From Syntrophus sp. (in: bacteria) (GTDB taxonomy: Bacteria > Desulfobacterota > Syntrophorhabdia > Syntrophorhabdales > Syntrophorhabdaceae), in assembly GCA_013824645.1 (NCBI GenBank), contig PNOF01000001.1:1-64000 (forward strand): 64,000 nt of DNA, written 5' to 3'. Below the pieces are notes generated by a model. It did no database searches, was not told the DNA's origin, and saw only the letters and a program-made list of their open reading frames with translations. The translations under genes and the position numbers were made by a program. Positions within the stretch are counted from its first letter, which is position 1. Each line of letters opens with the position of its first letter. Positions 18,153 to 27,717 of the stretch are shown here, in pieces.

Positions 18153-18473
18153 TCAGCCAATTCTGTCGAAAAAAACCGGCATGTAAGGAAAGGGGAACTT
18201 TGAAGAATATTTCTTGATAGCTTTCTTATTTTTTGACAGTTTGTCAATTTCTTCGATAACCTTTTTTCTTTCCGTTTCGAGTCTTTCCAGTATTAATGTC
18301 TCACGAAAAAGGCATTTTCCCATCTCTTCTCCGAATACACGGGGGTCGTTTTTCAGTAGATTGCCGATGTAGGAATCCCGCTTCATCAAAGATTCAACAA
18401 ATTTATCCTGTTCCTCCTCCTTGAGGGCTTTTTCAGTCAATAAAATAAAATCTTCTCTTTGCCAATGTTCCAC
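18153..18473 (-). CDS. FliT-like flagellar chaperone candidate
   Basis: 106 residues, helical and highly charged. The GTG start at 18473 follows AAAGGGG, just 10 nt after the upstream stop; an ATG farther up at 18512 would lie inside the neighbouring gene. The final part (KNKKAIKKYSS) recalls the end of FliT/FlgN-type export chaperones, but similarity is weak. Its position next to a gene with a FliD-like tail supports a chaperone role. It could also be an unrelated coiled-coil protein. Confidence 0.5.
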   Translation of the reverse strand: MEHWQREDFILLTEKALKEEEQDKFVESLMKRDSYIGNLLKNDPRVFGEEMGKCLFRETLILERLETERKKVIEEIDKLSKNKKAIKKYSSKFPFPYMPVFFDRIG

Positions 18474-18483
18474 AACTACCCCT

Positions 18484-20292
18484 TTATGTGTTGTCTTCCA
18501 CCTGCACTGCATTATCTTCGGTAAACCATTGTTTTAAAAGAGTGGAGCGCTCAATTAAGAGCTGGAGTTCGTTGAGTCGTTTTTCGAGTCCTCCCTGCTC
18601 CTTGTTTAACTGTTTATCGAGTAACAGCGCCCCTTCATCCTTTTGGCTTGCCCTTAATTGAAGGATCTGTTTGTCGTCAGCATAAATGCCGGCATAGGGG
18701 TGGACGAAATAGTTGATCCTCTCATAAAGAGAACTGCCAAGTCCCTTTATGGTATTCAGTGTTTCTTCCCTATTAGATGAAATGGCCCCCTCAAGAGTGG
18801 GCATATCAAGACGTAATAAATTGTTTTTCTCGATGGATAAGCCTATCATCTGGGCCTTCTGAAATTCTTCGTATTCAAATATAATTTTTTTCACAGCGGC
18901 TTGAACGACAGGCCCTATTCCTGCATCCCGCGTTTGCAGCCGAAGCAGGTGCAGCTTTTCTGATATTAATTCCGGCTCTCCGCCTGCCAGAGCATCAATG
19001 GTAACTTCATCAACCGCTGAGTCACCATCTAAAAGAGCATTCACGCGATCAACAAAGAGCTCAAGTCTTTTTAGGATCACATCATTGTCAACAGGAAGAA
19101 AAGAGTTGTTTGTTATAGGGCTGTTCGTAATAGGGCTTTTTGTTATTTCTTGACCGCCAAAAGCTGTGCCGGAAGCAGGTTCGCCCTGAAACCCCTGAGC
19201 ACTTAACCCATTGGGACTGACAGGTGCCATTTTGTTGTTGTCCTTTGTCGGGTCAATGTGAATTACTATCGCATGTAGTGAATCAACAGGAAAGGACCTC
19301 GTTGCGCCCTCTTGCGCTGTATCCTTTTCCATACCACCAGCAAAAGTACTCAATTTTTCAAAAAACTCCTTATCATTTCCAACACTCCGGTATAGAGCCA
19401 GCAATTTTTGACCATCTATGGCCTTACCTTCTATCCAGGTACCTTCTACCTGGGCAACATCGACCACGTCAGACGCAACCAATGGAAGGGATTGCGACAG
19501 GTCACCTTTTTCTCCCGTTTGCGCCACCATGGATCGGAGGACCTGTCCCTCGAATTGCGCATGGGCTAAATAGGGAAACTTTACAACAAATCCAATCTCA
19601 TCTTCAGAAGCAATATTACCCTTGCCACCCTTTATGGAAACAAGGGCACTTCCCGTTGATATACCTATGTATTTTTTTGCGTTTTCCACTACAGCATCAA
19701 TAAAACCGTTCTTTGCCGTCTCTTGATATACAACACCCCCTGCAACCGGCTCGTCGGTCTTATAGGCAACAAATATTTCCAATGGATTTTCCAGGGCTTC
19801 GCCTTTCTTAGAGATCAATAACACCAGAATGTCGCTTTGAGGCATAGGTGGTTCGGCAAGCTTCAATATGTCAATTTTTGCATTGCCGGTTGTTATCGTA
19901 TCCTCATTGTCTGTCTCATACTTGACGATACTATCCGTAAGATCGCGGGTTATATTTTTGAGTACCTGAAATACCTCTTGTTCAACCCGCCCCAATGCTT
20001 CACTTATTGTATAGGAATCAACATTCAAGATCTGTTCCGGCGAAATGGTAGTCGCCTTCTTTGACAATTCGACATTATTGAAAGAAATAATGCGATATAA
20101 AGCTTCCTCAATTTTCACGACAGGGATACTCCTCCCTTTCAGACTCTCTTTACTATTATCGCACTTATTACAAAAAACTTTACCGCTTCCAGTCCGTATA
20201 AACTCTTTGCACATATATAATAGACAACAATCTTTTGATATATTCCCTGCATGTTTGATACTGTTGTCAATTATCTGACAACGATCTTTCAA
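18484..20292 (-). CDS. Large protein with cysteine-rich head and FliD-like tail
   Basis: 602 residues. The head (about 1-45) has six Cys (5, 22, 23, 28, 41, 44), the last two as CNKC, resembling a metal-binding knuckle. The middle part (about 60-360) is not recognised. A linker repeats SPITN units near residue 395. The last 100 residues resemble the FliD C-terminus: GLGSSLYERINYFVHPYAG, then a coiled coil ending ERSTLLKQWF. The FliD N-terminal D0 start is absent. Start is TTG 20292 with AGGAGAG 13 nt upstream, a weak site; ATG 20214 is possible and would lose part of the Cys head. Function unknown; perhaps a filament-cap relative or an assembly regulator. Confidence 0.65.
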   Translation of the reverse strand: MKDRCQIIDNSIKHAGNISKDCCLLYMCKEFIRTGSGKVFCNKCDNSKESLKGRSIPVVKIEEALYRIISFNNVELSKKATTISPEQILNVDSYTISEALGRVEQEVFQVLKNITRDLTDSIVKYETDNEDTITTGNAKIDILKLAEPPMPQSDILVLLISKKGEALENPLEIFVAYKTDEPVAGGVVYQETAKNGFIDAVVENAKKYIGISTGSALVSIKGGKGNIASEDEIGFVVKFPYLAHAQFEGQVLRSMVAQTGEKGDLSQSLPLVASDVVDVAQVEGTWIEGKAIDGQKLLALYRSVGNDKEFFEKLSTFAGGMEKDTAQEGATRSFPVDSLHAIVIHIDPTKDNNKMAPVSPNGLSAQGFQGEPASGTAFGGQEITKSPITNSPITNNSFLPVDNDVILKRLELFVDRVNALLDGDSAVDEVTIDALAGGEPELISEKLHLLRLQTRDAGIGPVVQAAVKKIIFEYEEFQKAQMIGLSIEKNNLLRLDMPTLEGAISSNREETLNTIKGLGSSLYERINYFVHPYAGIYADDKQILQLRASQKDEGALLLDKQLNKEQGGLEKRLNELQLLIERSTLLKQWFTEDNAVQVEDNT

Positions 20293-20410
20293 ATACTTTT
20301 TTTCTCTCCTCTCAATGTTGATCCCTACGATAAGGCGGTGTTTGTCACTGCTTTATTTTGCGTGGTGTTCTTGAGATCATATAGTCAAAAAACCTCTGGT
20401 GTTCATTTCA

Positions 20411-20426
20411 TGGCATAATGTTTGCA
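20411..20426 (+). promoter_or_regulatory. Sigma-54 promoter, giant glycosyltransferase gene
   Basis: TGGCAT-N5-TTGCA with GG and GC exactly 10 bp apart, the -24/-12 consensus. The predicted start site is near 20437, about 190 bp before the glycosyltransferase ATG. It matches the fliL and flgF boxes, which would place this gene in the flagellar regulon. Confidence 0.6.
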
Positions 20427-20444
20427 AATCATCTTTTAATTGCC

Positions 20445-20588
20445 ATGAATATAGTAGAAGACAAAGACATCAGCAATTATCTCTCAATCATAAAAAAGCA
20501 AGGTCAGACCATGAGCGAAGAAGTTGAAAAAATGTGGACATCACTACCCATGCAAAATAACCAATTATGGGGTATAAGCCTTGAATAA
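20445..20588 (+). CDS. Possible 47-residue leader protein
   Basis: An open frame (MNIVEDKDISNYLSII...) begins 8 nt after the predicted sigma-54 start site and ends 40 bp before the giant gene. It has no Shine-Dalgarno sequence, so it would have to be read as a nearly leaderless message. No family recognised. It may simply be untranslated leader. Confidence 0.25.
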   Translation: MNIVEDKDISNYLSIIKKQGQTMSEEVEKMWTSLPMQNNQLWGISLE

Positions 20589-20628
20589 ACATGTTGCTCA
20601 CATGCCAAACAAATAAAGGAGACGACCC

Positions 20629-23600
20629 ATGCATCAAAGCTCCTATAATATCATGTCTCAATTCCGCAACTTGGTAACAAAACATTTCCAAGGAAACAAG
20701 GTTAGAATACTTGATGTGGGCAGTCATGGAGTAAACGGGACTTACAAAGAGATATTCACTGATGACAAGTTATATAGCTATACCGGCTTAGATTTGCAGC
20801 CGGGACCTAATGTAGATTATGTACCTTCTGGCCCTTATTGTTGGCCGGAACTGCAAGACGAGTCATTTGATGTGATCATCTCCGGTCAGGCCTTTGAGCA
20901 TATAGAATATCCCTGGCTGATCATCGAAGAAATAAACAGAGTACTCAAAAAAAACGGATTGATCTGCATTGTCGCTCCCTCGCGCGGACCGGAGCATAAA
21001 TATCCTGTTGACTGCTGGCGGTATTATCCTGATGGTTTCCGTGCCCTGGCCAAGTGGGTGCACCTGGAGGTGCTCGAGGCGAAAACATCATGGGGGAAAT
21101 CCGGTTTTAGTGATGGAAGCGATCAATGGGGAGACACATTCTGCATATTATACAAACCGGAAAATCAAGATAAAATTATACAACACGAAAGAAAGGCGAA
21201 AAGTGTTTCTCAAGTTGTCAACCGCAACAATCCTCTAAGGCAGAGCAAGCAGAATTCTTATTATGGTTTTGCGAGACCCGAGGTTGTTGAAGCCATCATT
21301 AAAAATAACCTGCCCACCGGGAAAGTGCTCGAAATTGGATGCGCAGGAGGCGCTACCGGAAAGAATCTGAAAGAAAGGCTGCCGGTGCAGTCTTACGTGG
21401 GGATTGATATTTCACCGGAAGCGGCCGACATTGCGAAAAATTATTTAGATAGGGTAATTGTTGCGAATATAGAAAAAACGGATTTGGCTTCTGAACATGG
21501 GTTGAAACCCGGAGAATTTGACTTGTTGCTGGCATTGGATGTTTTGGAGCATCTCTACGACCCCTGGGATATTCTTGCCGAGTTGTCACATTATGTCAAA
21601 CCAGGCGGTTATGTCGTGGTTTCTTTACCCAACATTCAGAACATAACCATTGTGCAGGGCTTGATAAAGGGAAACTGGCAGTATCAGGATGCCGGAATTC
21701 TTGATGCCACTCATCTACGCTTTTTCACACTTGAAGCATCAATAAAAATGTTCAGCGGGGCCGGGTTAACGATTAAGAGCATCGAACATGTTATTAATCC
21801 GACCCTTGATATAGAGACGGTAAAAGAATCAGGGAATAAATACCAGCAGGGAAATTTGGAAATAGCCAACCTGACCAAAAATGAACTTCTACATTTATTT
21901 ACTTATCAATACATTCTGATCGCTCAAAAAACGTCCTCCACAGAAGTACTAAATACGGCTTCTACAGATAGTACCGCCCCCGGAGGGGATCTTTTATTGC
22001 CCCATTTCAAACAAGAAAATATTGTTCCAGAACTTTCATCCATTATCATTTTAGCCTTCAACGAGCTGGAATACACAAAGAGGTGCGTGAAGAGCATACG
22101 CAAGCATACACCGGAACCTCATGAGATTATCTTTGTTGACAATGGTTCGACGGACGGCACCGTGAAATGGCTGAGTAAGTTAGTGCAAGAAAACGATAAC
22201 TACCAATTAATCGAGAATAAGGAAAACTTAGGCTTTGCAAAAGGCTGTAACCAGGGGATCGAGGCATCTCACGGCGAGTTTATTCTCCTTCTGAACAATG
22301 ATGTCATTCTTGTTGATAAATGGCTTTCCGGGATGCTGGGATGTCTAAACAGCGCTTCTGACGTCGGTATCGTAGGTCCCCTGACCAACAATATCAGCGG
22401 CCCTCAGCAGATCGTCTCAGATGAATACCGATCCGTGGATTATCTGGATAAATACGCGGCACAGTTTCGGAAAAAACACCGTCATCGTCGGATTCCCCTG
22501 AGAAGGATCGTCGGGTTTTGTATGCTCTTCAAACGGGCATTGGCCGAACAGATCGGAATGTTGGATGAGAGCTTCGGCACGGGCAATTTTGAGGATGATG
22601 ATTTCTGCCTGAGAGCTGCACTCAAGGGCTACCGGAACCTCGTCGCCGGAGATGTCTTCATCCACCACTACGGAAGCAGAAGTTTCATTGGCAACAAGAT
22701 AGACTACAGTGCGTCGATATCCGGGAATAGAAAGATCATCGAAGAAAAGTGGACACTCAGCACGTTAAGCCCCGAGGGCAAGAAGTTGGCAGCCCTGAAA
22801 GCCACAGAATTAGCTGACGATCTTAATCAAAAAGGGAAAACAGATCAGGCAATCGGAATGCTTATCGATGGTATTAAAATTACACCGGAGGCCAAGGAAA
22901 TCTATTACGCGCTTGCCAGGATTTTCGTTGAATCAAAGAGATTTGCCGAGGCTTTGGAAGTTGTTGAGTCCATGCCTGAATCGGCGAGGGAAGAACTGAA
23001 AGGGCTTGAATACGCGGGATACGCCAAGGAAGGATTAGGGTTGGATGATGAAGCGGCTACATACACTGACAGGATGTTGTCTCTTGATAAAAAATACCCT
23101 CCGGCTCTGAATTTGAAAGGAGTTTTGGGATATAAGAGAGGGCACAAGGAAACGGCAGCGGATTTTTTTCGGAGGGCTCTGGATTCAGACCCAGGTTATG
23201 GCGAAGCCTATACTAATCTTGGCGTTCTGCAATGGACTGCTGAGAAAAGGGATGAGGCTCTTGATTATCTGAAAAAAGGATTTGTCCTATCCCCAATCGT
23301 GCCGGATACCAGTTCGCTTTATTATTCCGTTGTATCTTCATTGGGCACATATCGTGATGCGGAAAATGTTTTCCGGGAAACCAAGGGATTGTACCCAAAC
23401 AATAAAAATATCACTTTTTTATATATTGACGCCCTGATCCAGCAAGGCAAATTCAGTGTTGCCATGATTGAAATAGAGGACGCTATCGCTTGGTTTGGCC
23501 TTGACGAGGGCATTCTTGCTGCGGCCTTATCGGTTCGCGAGAAGCTTGGCCCCCGGGCTCCAGGGGAAAAAGGCCCAAAAAAAACCACGCTTTCCGTCTG

Positions 23601-26600
23601 CATGATCGTAAAAAATGAAGAAAAACACCTTGTAAAATGTTTGAAAAGCGTCCGTGACATTGTGGATGAAATGATTGTGGTGGATACGGGATCTACCGAC
23701 AGAACAAGAGATATGGCCGTGGCTTTTGGGGCACAGGTTTTTGATTTTAAATGGAATGACGATTTTTCCGCTGCGAGAAACCTTTCCTTATCCAAGGCAA
23801 TCGGCGATTGGATTTTGATACTCGACGCCGATGAGGTTATCTCCAGTCTCGATCATAAGCGTCTCCTGAAAACAATCGACATAGGAAAACAACGGCCTGT
23901 CGCTTTTGATATTGTTACCCGGAACTATCTTGTAAAATCGGGGTCCGCAGGGTGGACCGGAAATGATGGGGCATATCCGCAAGAGGAAAAGGGCGTCGGT
24001 TGGTTTGGAAGCAATAAAGTAAGGCTGTTCAAGAACAACAACCTTGTTCGGTTTGAAAATCCCGTGCATGAGCTTATCGAAGCATCCCTGAATAGGGCCG
24101 GGATCCCTATCGAAAAATGCACCATCCCCATCCATCATTACGGCAGACTCGATCACGATAAACTCCTGGCAAAAGGCCTGGATTACTGCCTGCTGGGAAG
24201 AAAAAAATTGGAAGAACGTGGCGGCGGCGACTATGTAGCCATTCGGGAACTGGCCGTTCAGGCCACGGAGATCGGCAAGTTTGACGAAGCCATTGACCTG
24301 TGGCAGCAAGCATTAGCTTTGCGTGCGGACGATGTAGAAGCGCTGTTTAATTTGGCGTACGACTACATGTGCATCGGAAAATATCAGGAGGCATTACAGG
24401 CAGCAAAGAGGTCTGTCGAACTTTCACCGGGGACAAAAGATGCTGTATTGAACTATGCCTTGTGCGAAATGCTCATGGGTAATGTGCTGAAAACCACGGC
24501 TTTACTTGAGGAATCGGTATCAAGCGAAAATGAAAATCCTACTCTGACACTTCCTGAACATACAGAGGGCTTCACATCAATCATCATCCCAGTATCTGAA
24601 TTCAACGATAACATAAGAAAATGCCTTGAGTCAATCAATGCCAATGCTGCCGAACCATACGAAATTATCCTTGTCAAAAACGGTTCGTTAAAAGTGCCTG
24701 CGTGGCTGAAAAAATACACTGCCATGGATACTCATTGCAAGATAATAGGCATTGCAAAAAATACCGGCTTTTCCGGGATGTGCAACGAAGGATTGCAAAA
24801 AGCCATCGGGCAATATGTACTGATTCTCGACGGGAATGTTATCATGCTTGAGGGGTCCCTTGAGAAAATGCGTAAGTGCATGGATCAAGACCCGGAGCAC
24901 GGAATAATCGTCCCTATGTCAAATAACGCAATCGGTCCCCAGCAGATTCCCAAGACCCAGCAGATGTCTTGCAGGGATTTTGAGGAATACGCGAGGACTT
25001 TTTGCGAACGCAACCAGCATCGTTATATCATTACCTTTGAAATTGACTGTACATGTACGCTTATCAAAAAAACATTTATCAATACAATCGGTCTCTTGAA
25101 CGAGCAGATCGAGACCCCCTATTTTGCAATCAACGATTACCGTATACGGGCACTCATGGAAGGACAGCAGGCCGTGATTGCGGGCAATATCTGCGTCTAC
25201 CTGAACCAAAGCGGCACAAGAAATAAAGGTTCAGACAAAGCATTTCATGAAAAATGGGATATATTTAACCCCCATAGTGCAACAGGGGGAAAACTTTCAC
25301 CTTTTGTTGCCATAAAAAATGCCCGTGACCATCACAGCAAGGGCCTTCTCGATGAATCGGTGCAGGCCATTATGGAAGGAATAAAGTACACACCTGAAGA
25401 AGAGGAACTCTATTACTGTCTTGCTGAAATCTTGTTAGAGGAAAAACAATACGAAGAAGCTATAGATGCGATACGAGCGATGCCGAGAACAGGACAAGAC
25501 AAAGCAGGGGCGCTGGAGATACTCGGATATTGCAATTATTATCTGGGTCATCTGGAGGAGGCTGATAATTATGCTGATCGTGCGTTTTCCCTTTCCGGCA
25601 ATTCAGCAAAGGCGCTTAACCTCAAGGGCTTAATGGCACTCAAGCAGAAAGATCAAAAGAACGCTGAGGCATTGTTTCAGCAGGCAGTCGCTATGAATCC
25701 CTGTTTCGCAGACCCCTATATGAATATGGGGATAATGAAATGGCACGATAGTGAACAGAAAGAAGCATTGGACCTCATTGAAAAAGGTTTTATCCTTTCA
25801 CCGGAGACCGGGGACTTCTCAACAACGTACAATTCCGGCATCACTTCTTTAAATGAGCTTTCAAGGGCGGAAAGGGTATTTATGGAAGCCTGCGGGCTCT
25901 TTCCTAAGAATAGAAGGCTCTCATTTCTTTTCATCGGTGTACTCTTGCAGCAGGAGAAATACGGCGAGGCAATGGAAGAGATAGTGAAGGCCATACTGGC
26001 CTTTGGGGTAGACGATGAGACCCTCTCTGCCGCACTCACGGTGAGAGAAAAGATAGGCCCTCTCGTCATTGACGGAGGCGGCAAGAAAAGAAACGCCCTT
26101 TCGGTCTGTATGATCGTAAAGAATGAAGAAACGTATATGGCACGATGTATGGCAAGCCTCACACCCGTTGCCGATGAGATCATTGTCGTCGATACGGGGT
26201 CAACAGACAGAACAAGGGGCATTGCCATTGCTTTCGGGGCACAGATCTTTGATTTTCCCTGGACAGATGATTTCTCTGAGGCCAGGAATGTGTCGCTCGA
26301 AAAGGCAAAGGGTGACTGGATTCTCGTTCATGATGCTGACGAGGTGCTTTCACCGCTTGATTATGCAGAGTTTAAGAAACTATTGCAGCAAAAACATTCC
26401 AAACCATTTGCATATGATATTATCACAAGAAACTACATAATGGAGCCGGCCATCGACGGTTGGACAGCAAACGTTGGGGAATACCACGAAGAGGAATCTG
26501 GAAGCGGTTGGTTTCCGAGCAATAAAGTGCGGCTTTTCACCAATGATCGGCGTATTCTATTCTGCAATACCGTCCACGAAATACTGGAGCCTTCAATCAA

Positions 26601-27306
26601 ACAGGCAGGTATAGAAATCAAGCCCTGCAGTATTCCCATACATCATTACGGTAAACTCCCCTCCGAGACAAACAAGAAGAAAGGTGACGTTTATTACCAA
26701 TTAGGCAAAAGAAAAGTTGAACTCATGGGAAACATTCCCGCTGCCCATCGCGAGCTAGCTATTCAGGCAGAGGAACTAGGGAAACACGAGGAAGCCATAG
26801 AACACTGGCAGGCATATGCCCGGGCCATACCGAAAAATGCGCTGCCCTATTTTAATATGGCCAGTATCTATCTGGAGATGGGGCAGTTTGAGCTGGCCCT
26901 CGATGCCGCAAAAAAGGCCTGTGAGATCGATCCGCACGCAAAGGAAACAATACTCACCCATGCCACAGTCTCCCTGTGTGCCGGTGATGCATATGAAGCG
27001 GCAACAAATCTTGAAAAACTGCTTGAGACGGTTCACAACTATCCTCCCGCCCAAGTTGCTTTGGGCATGGCTTATTGTATTACAGGAAGAAAGGAGCAAG
27101 GAATCACATTAATGACTAAAATGAGGGAAAAGGGGTATAACTATGACCCTGCGCTCTACTCAATAGCAAAAAAATTAATCTCTGCTGGCAGAATTGAACA
27201 GGCGATGTCTTTGCTGGAGAGTATGATGAAGTGGAATTCCACAAATCAAGATACTATTGCTTTATTCGATGAGTGCAAAAGAGCGGTGCTCAAAGAAAAT
27301 ACATAA
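20629..27306 (+). CDS. Giant bifunctional methyltransferase-glycosyltransferase-TPR protein, probably flagellin-modifying
   Basis: 2225 residues, start supported by AAGGAG 7 nt upstream. Order: class I SAM methyltransferase (about 1-185; ILDVGSHGVNG); second methyltransferase (205-440; VLEIGCAGGATG); GT2 domain A1 (466-735; VDNGSTDGT, LLLNNDV); TPRs (740-970); GT2 domain B1 (985-1200; VDTGSTDRT, LDADE); TPRs; GT2-like A2 (1312-1570); TPRs; GT2 domain B2 (1822-2035; HDADE); TPRs to the end. A-TPR-B-TPR is therefore duplicated with an offset of about 840 residues. A2 is decayed: DNGSTDGT became KNGSLKVPA and LNNDV became LDGNV, so it probably does not catalyse. Cytosolic, no signal or membrane span. 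It faces the flagellin operon and has a sigma-54 type promoter, suggesting O-glycosylation of flagellin with methylated sugars; this role is inferred. Confidence 0.85.
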   Translation: MHQSSYNIMSQFRNLVTKHFQGNKVRILDVGSHGVNGTYKEIFTDDKLYSYTGLDLQPGPNVDYVPSGPYCWPELQDESFDVIISGQAFEHIEYPWLIIEEINRVLKKNGLICIVAPSRGPEHKYPVDCWRYYPDGFRALAKWVHLEVLEAKTSWGKSGFSDGSDQWGDTFCILYKPENQDKIIQHERKAKSVSQVVNRNNPLRQSKQNSYYGFARPEVVEAIIKNNLPTGKVLEIGCAGGATGKNLKERLPVQSYVGIDISPEAADIAKNYLDRVIVANIEKTDLASEHGLKPGEFDLLLALDVLEHLYDPWDILAELSHYVKPGGYVVVSLPNIQNITIVQGLIKGNWQYQDAGILDATHLRFFTLEASIKMFSGAGLTIKSIEHVINPTLDIETVKESGNKYQQGNLEIANLTKNELLHLFTYQYILIAQKTSSTEVLNTASTDSTAPGGDLLLPHFKQENIVPELSSIIILAFNELEYTKRCVKSIRKHTPEPHEIIFVDNGSTDGTVKWLSKLVQENDNYQLIENKENLGFAKGCNQGIEASHGEFILLLNNDVILVDKWLSGMLGCLNSASDVGIVGPLTNNISGPQQIVSDEYRSVDYLDKYAAQFRKKHRHRRIPLRRIVGFCMLFKRALAEQIGMLDESFGTGNFEDDDFCLRAALKGYRNLVAGDVFIHHYGSRSFIGNKIDYSASISGNRKIIEEKWTLSTLSPEGKKLAALKATELADDLNQKGKTDQAIGMLIDGIKITPEAKEIYYALARIFVESKRFAEALEVVESMPESAREELKGLEYAGYAKEGLGLDDEAATYTDRMLSLDKKYPPALNLKGVLGYKRGHKETAADFFRRALDSDPGYGEAYTNLGVLQWTAEKRDEALDYLKKGFVLSPIVPDTSSLYYSVVSSLGTYRDAENVFRETKGLYPNNKNITFLYIDALIQQGKFSVAMIEIEDAIAWFGLDEGILAAALSVREKLGPRAPGEKGPKKTTLSVCMIVKNEEKHLVKCLKSVRDIVDEMIVVDTGSTDRTRDMAVAFGAQVFDFKWNDDFSAARNLSLSKAIGDWILILDADEVISSLDHKRLLKTIDIGKQRPVAFDIVTRNYLVKSGSAGWTGNDGAYPQEEKGVGWFGSNKVRLFKNNNLVRFENPVHELIEASLNRAGIPIEKCTIPIHHYGRLDHDKLLAKGLDYCLLGRKKLEERGGGDYVAIRELAVQATEIGKFDEAIDLWQQALALRADDVEALFNLAYDYMCIGKYQEALQAAKRSVELSPGTKDAVLNYALCEMLMGNVLKTTALLEESVSSENENPTLTLPEHTEGFTSIIIPVSEFNDNIRKCLESINANAAEPYEIILVKNGSLKVPAWLKKYTAMDTHCKIIGIAKNTGFSGMCNEGLQKAIGQYVLILDGNVIMLEGSLEKMRKCMDQDPEHGIIVPMSNNAIGPQQIPKTQQMSCRDFEEYARTFCERNQHRYIITFEIDCTCTLIKKTFINTIGLLNEQIETPYFAINDYRIRALMEGQQAVIAGNICVYLNQSGTRNKGSDKAFHEKWDIFNPHSATGGKLSPFVAIKNARDHHSKGLLDESVQAIMEGIKYTPEEEELYYCLAEILLEEKQYEEAIDAIRAMPRTGQDKAGALEILGYCNYYLGHLEEADNYADRAFSLSGNSAKALNLKGLMALKQKDQKNAEALFQQAVAMNPCFADPYMNMGIMKWHDSEQKEALDLIEKGFILSPETGDFSTTYNSGITSLNELSRAERVFMEACGLFPKNRRLSFLFIGVLLQQEKYGEAMEEIVKAILAFGVDDETLSAALTVREKIGPLVIDGGGKKRNALSVCMIVKNEETYMARCMASLTPVADEIIVVDTGSTDRTRGIAIAFGAQIFDFPWTDDFSEARNVSLEKAKGDWILVHDADEVLSPLDYAEFKKLLQQKHSKPFAYDIITRNYIMEPAIDGWTANVGEYHEEESGSGWFPSNKVRLFTNDRRILFCNTVHEILEPSIKQAGIEIKPCSIPIHHYGKLPSETNKKKGDVYYQLGKRKVELMGNIPAAHRELAIQAEELGKHEEAIEHWQAYARAIPKNALPYFNMASIYLEMGQFELALDAAKKACEIDPHAKETILTHATVSLCAGDAYEAATNLEKLLETVHNYPPAQVALGMAYCITGRKEQGITLMTKMREKGYNYDPALYSIAKKLISAGRIEQAMSLLESMMKWNSTNQDTIALFDECKRAVLKENT

Positions 27307-27339
27307 ATGCACGGCAACATGGATCTGTGGACAATCGTT

Positions 27340-27717
27340 TTAGCCGGGTGACCCCCGAAGTCCGGCAGCCAAGTTGATATTGATGTTAATGATGAGATCG
27401 AGCTTATCGGGGAACGGATTGCTCATCACTTCAATAATCCGTTTATCAATGATGAGGCTAAGCTTCAAAATATCTGCCTTTAATTGTGCCAGCATGGGGT
27501 TATCTTCTCTTGCAAGTTCACCCTGGAATATGGACCAGATTTTCTGGTTGAATGTCAATGCCTCATCAAGCCTTCTAAAATGACCTTCTTCATTCCATTG
27601 TTCCTTGCACTCTTTCAACAAATTAGCTGCCTTTGTCAGAACAGATGCTTCCAGGTCTCTGCCTGATGTGGTTGACTTTATTGTCTTTTTATACGCGTTG
27701 AGCCCTGGTCCTGGCAT
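27340..27717 (-). CDS. flaF: Flagellar regulator FlaF
   Basis: 125 residues matching FlaF: NAYKKTIKSTTSGRDLEASVL at the start, then LDEALTFNQKIWSIFQGEL, then KLDLIININ and LAAGLRG at the end. In Caulobacter, FlaF is needed for flagellin synthesis or secretion and opposes FlbT. A good ribosome site (AGGAGGC) lies before ATG 27717. It overlaps flbT by 29 bp and converges on the giant gene only 33 bp away. Confidence 0.9.
   Translation of the reverse strand: MPGPGLNAYKKTIKSTTSGRDLEASVLTKAANLLKECKEQWNEEGHFRRLDEALTFNQKIWSIFQGELAREDNPMLAQLKADILKLSLIIDKRIIEVMSNPFPDKLDLIINININLAAGLRGSPG

Noticed and set aside
20293-20340. Sigma-28 box for the 602-residue protein operon (TAAAGCAG-N11-GCCTTATC)
   Set aside because: Only the -35 TAAA and the first three -10 bases fit; the rest of the -10 does not match.
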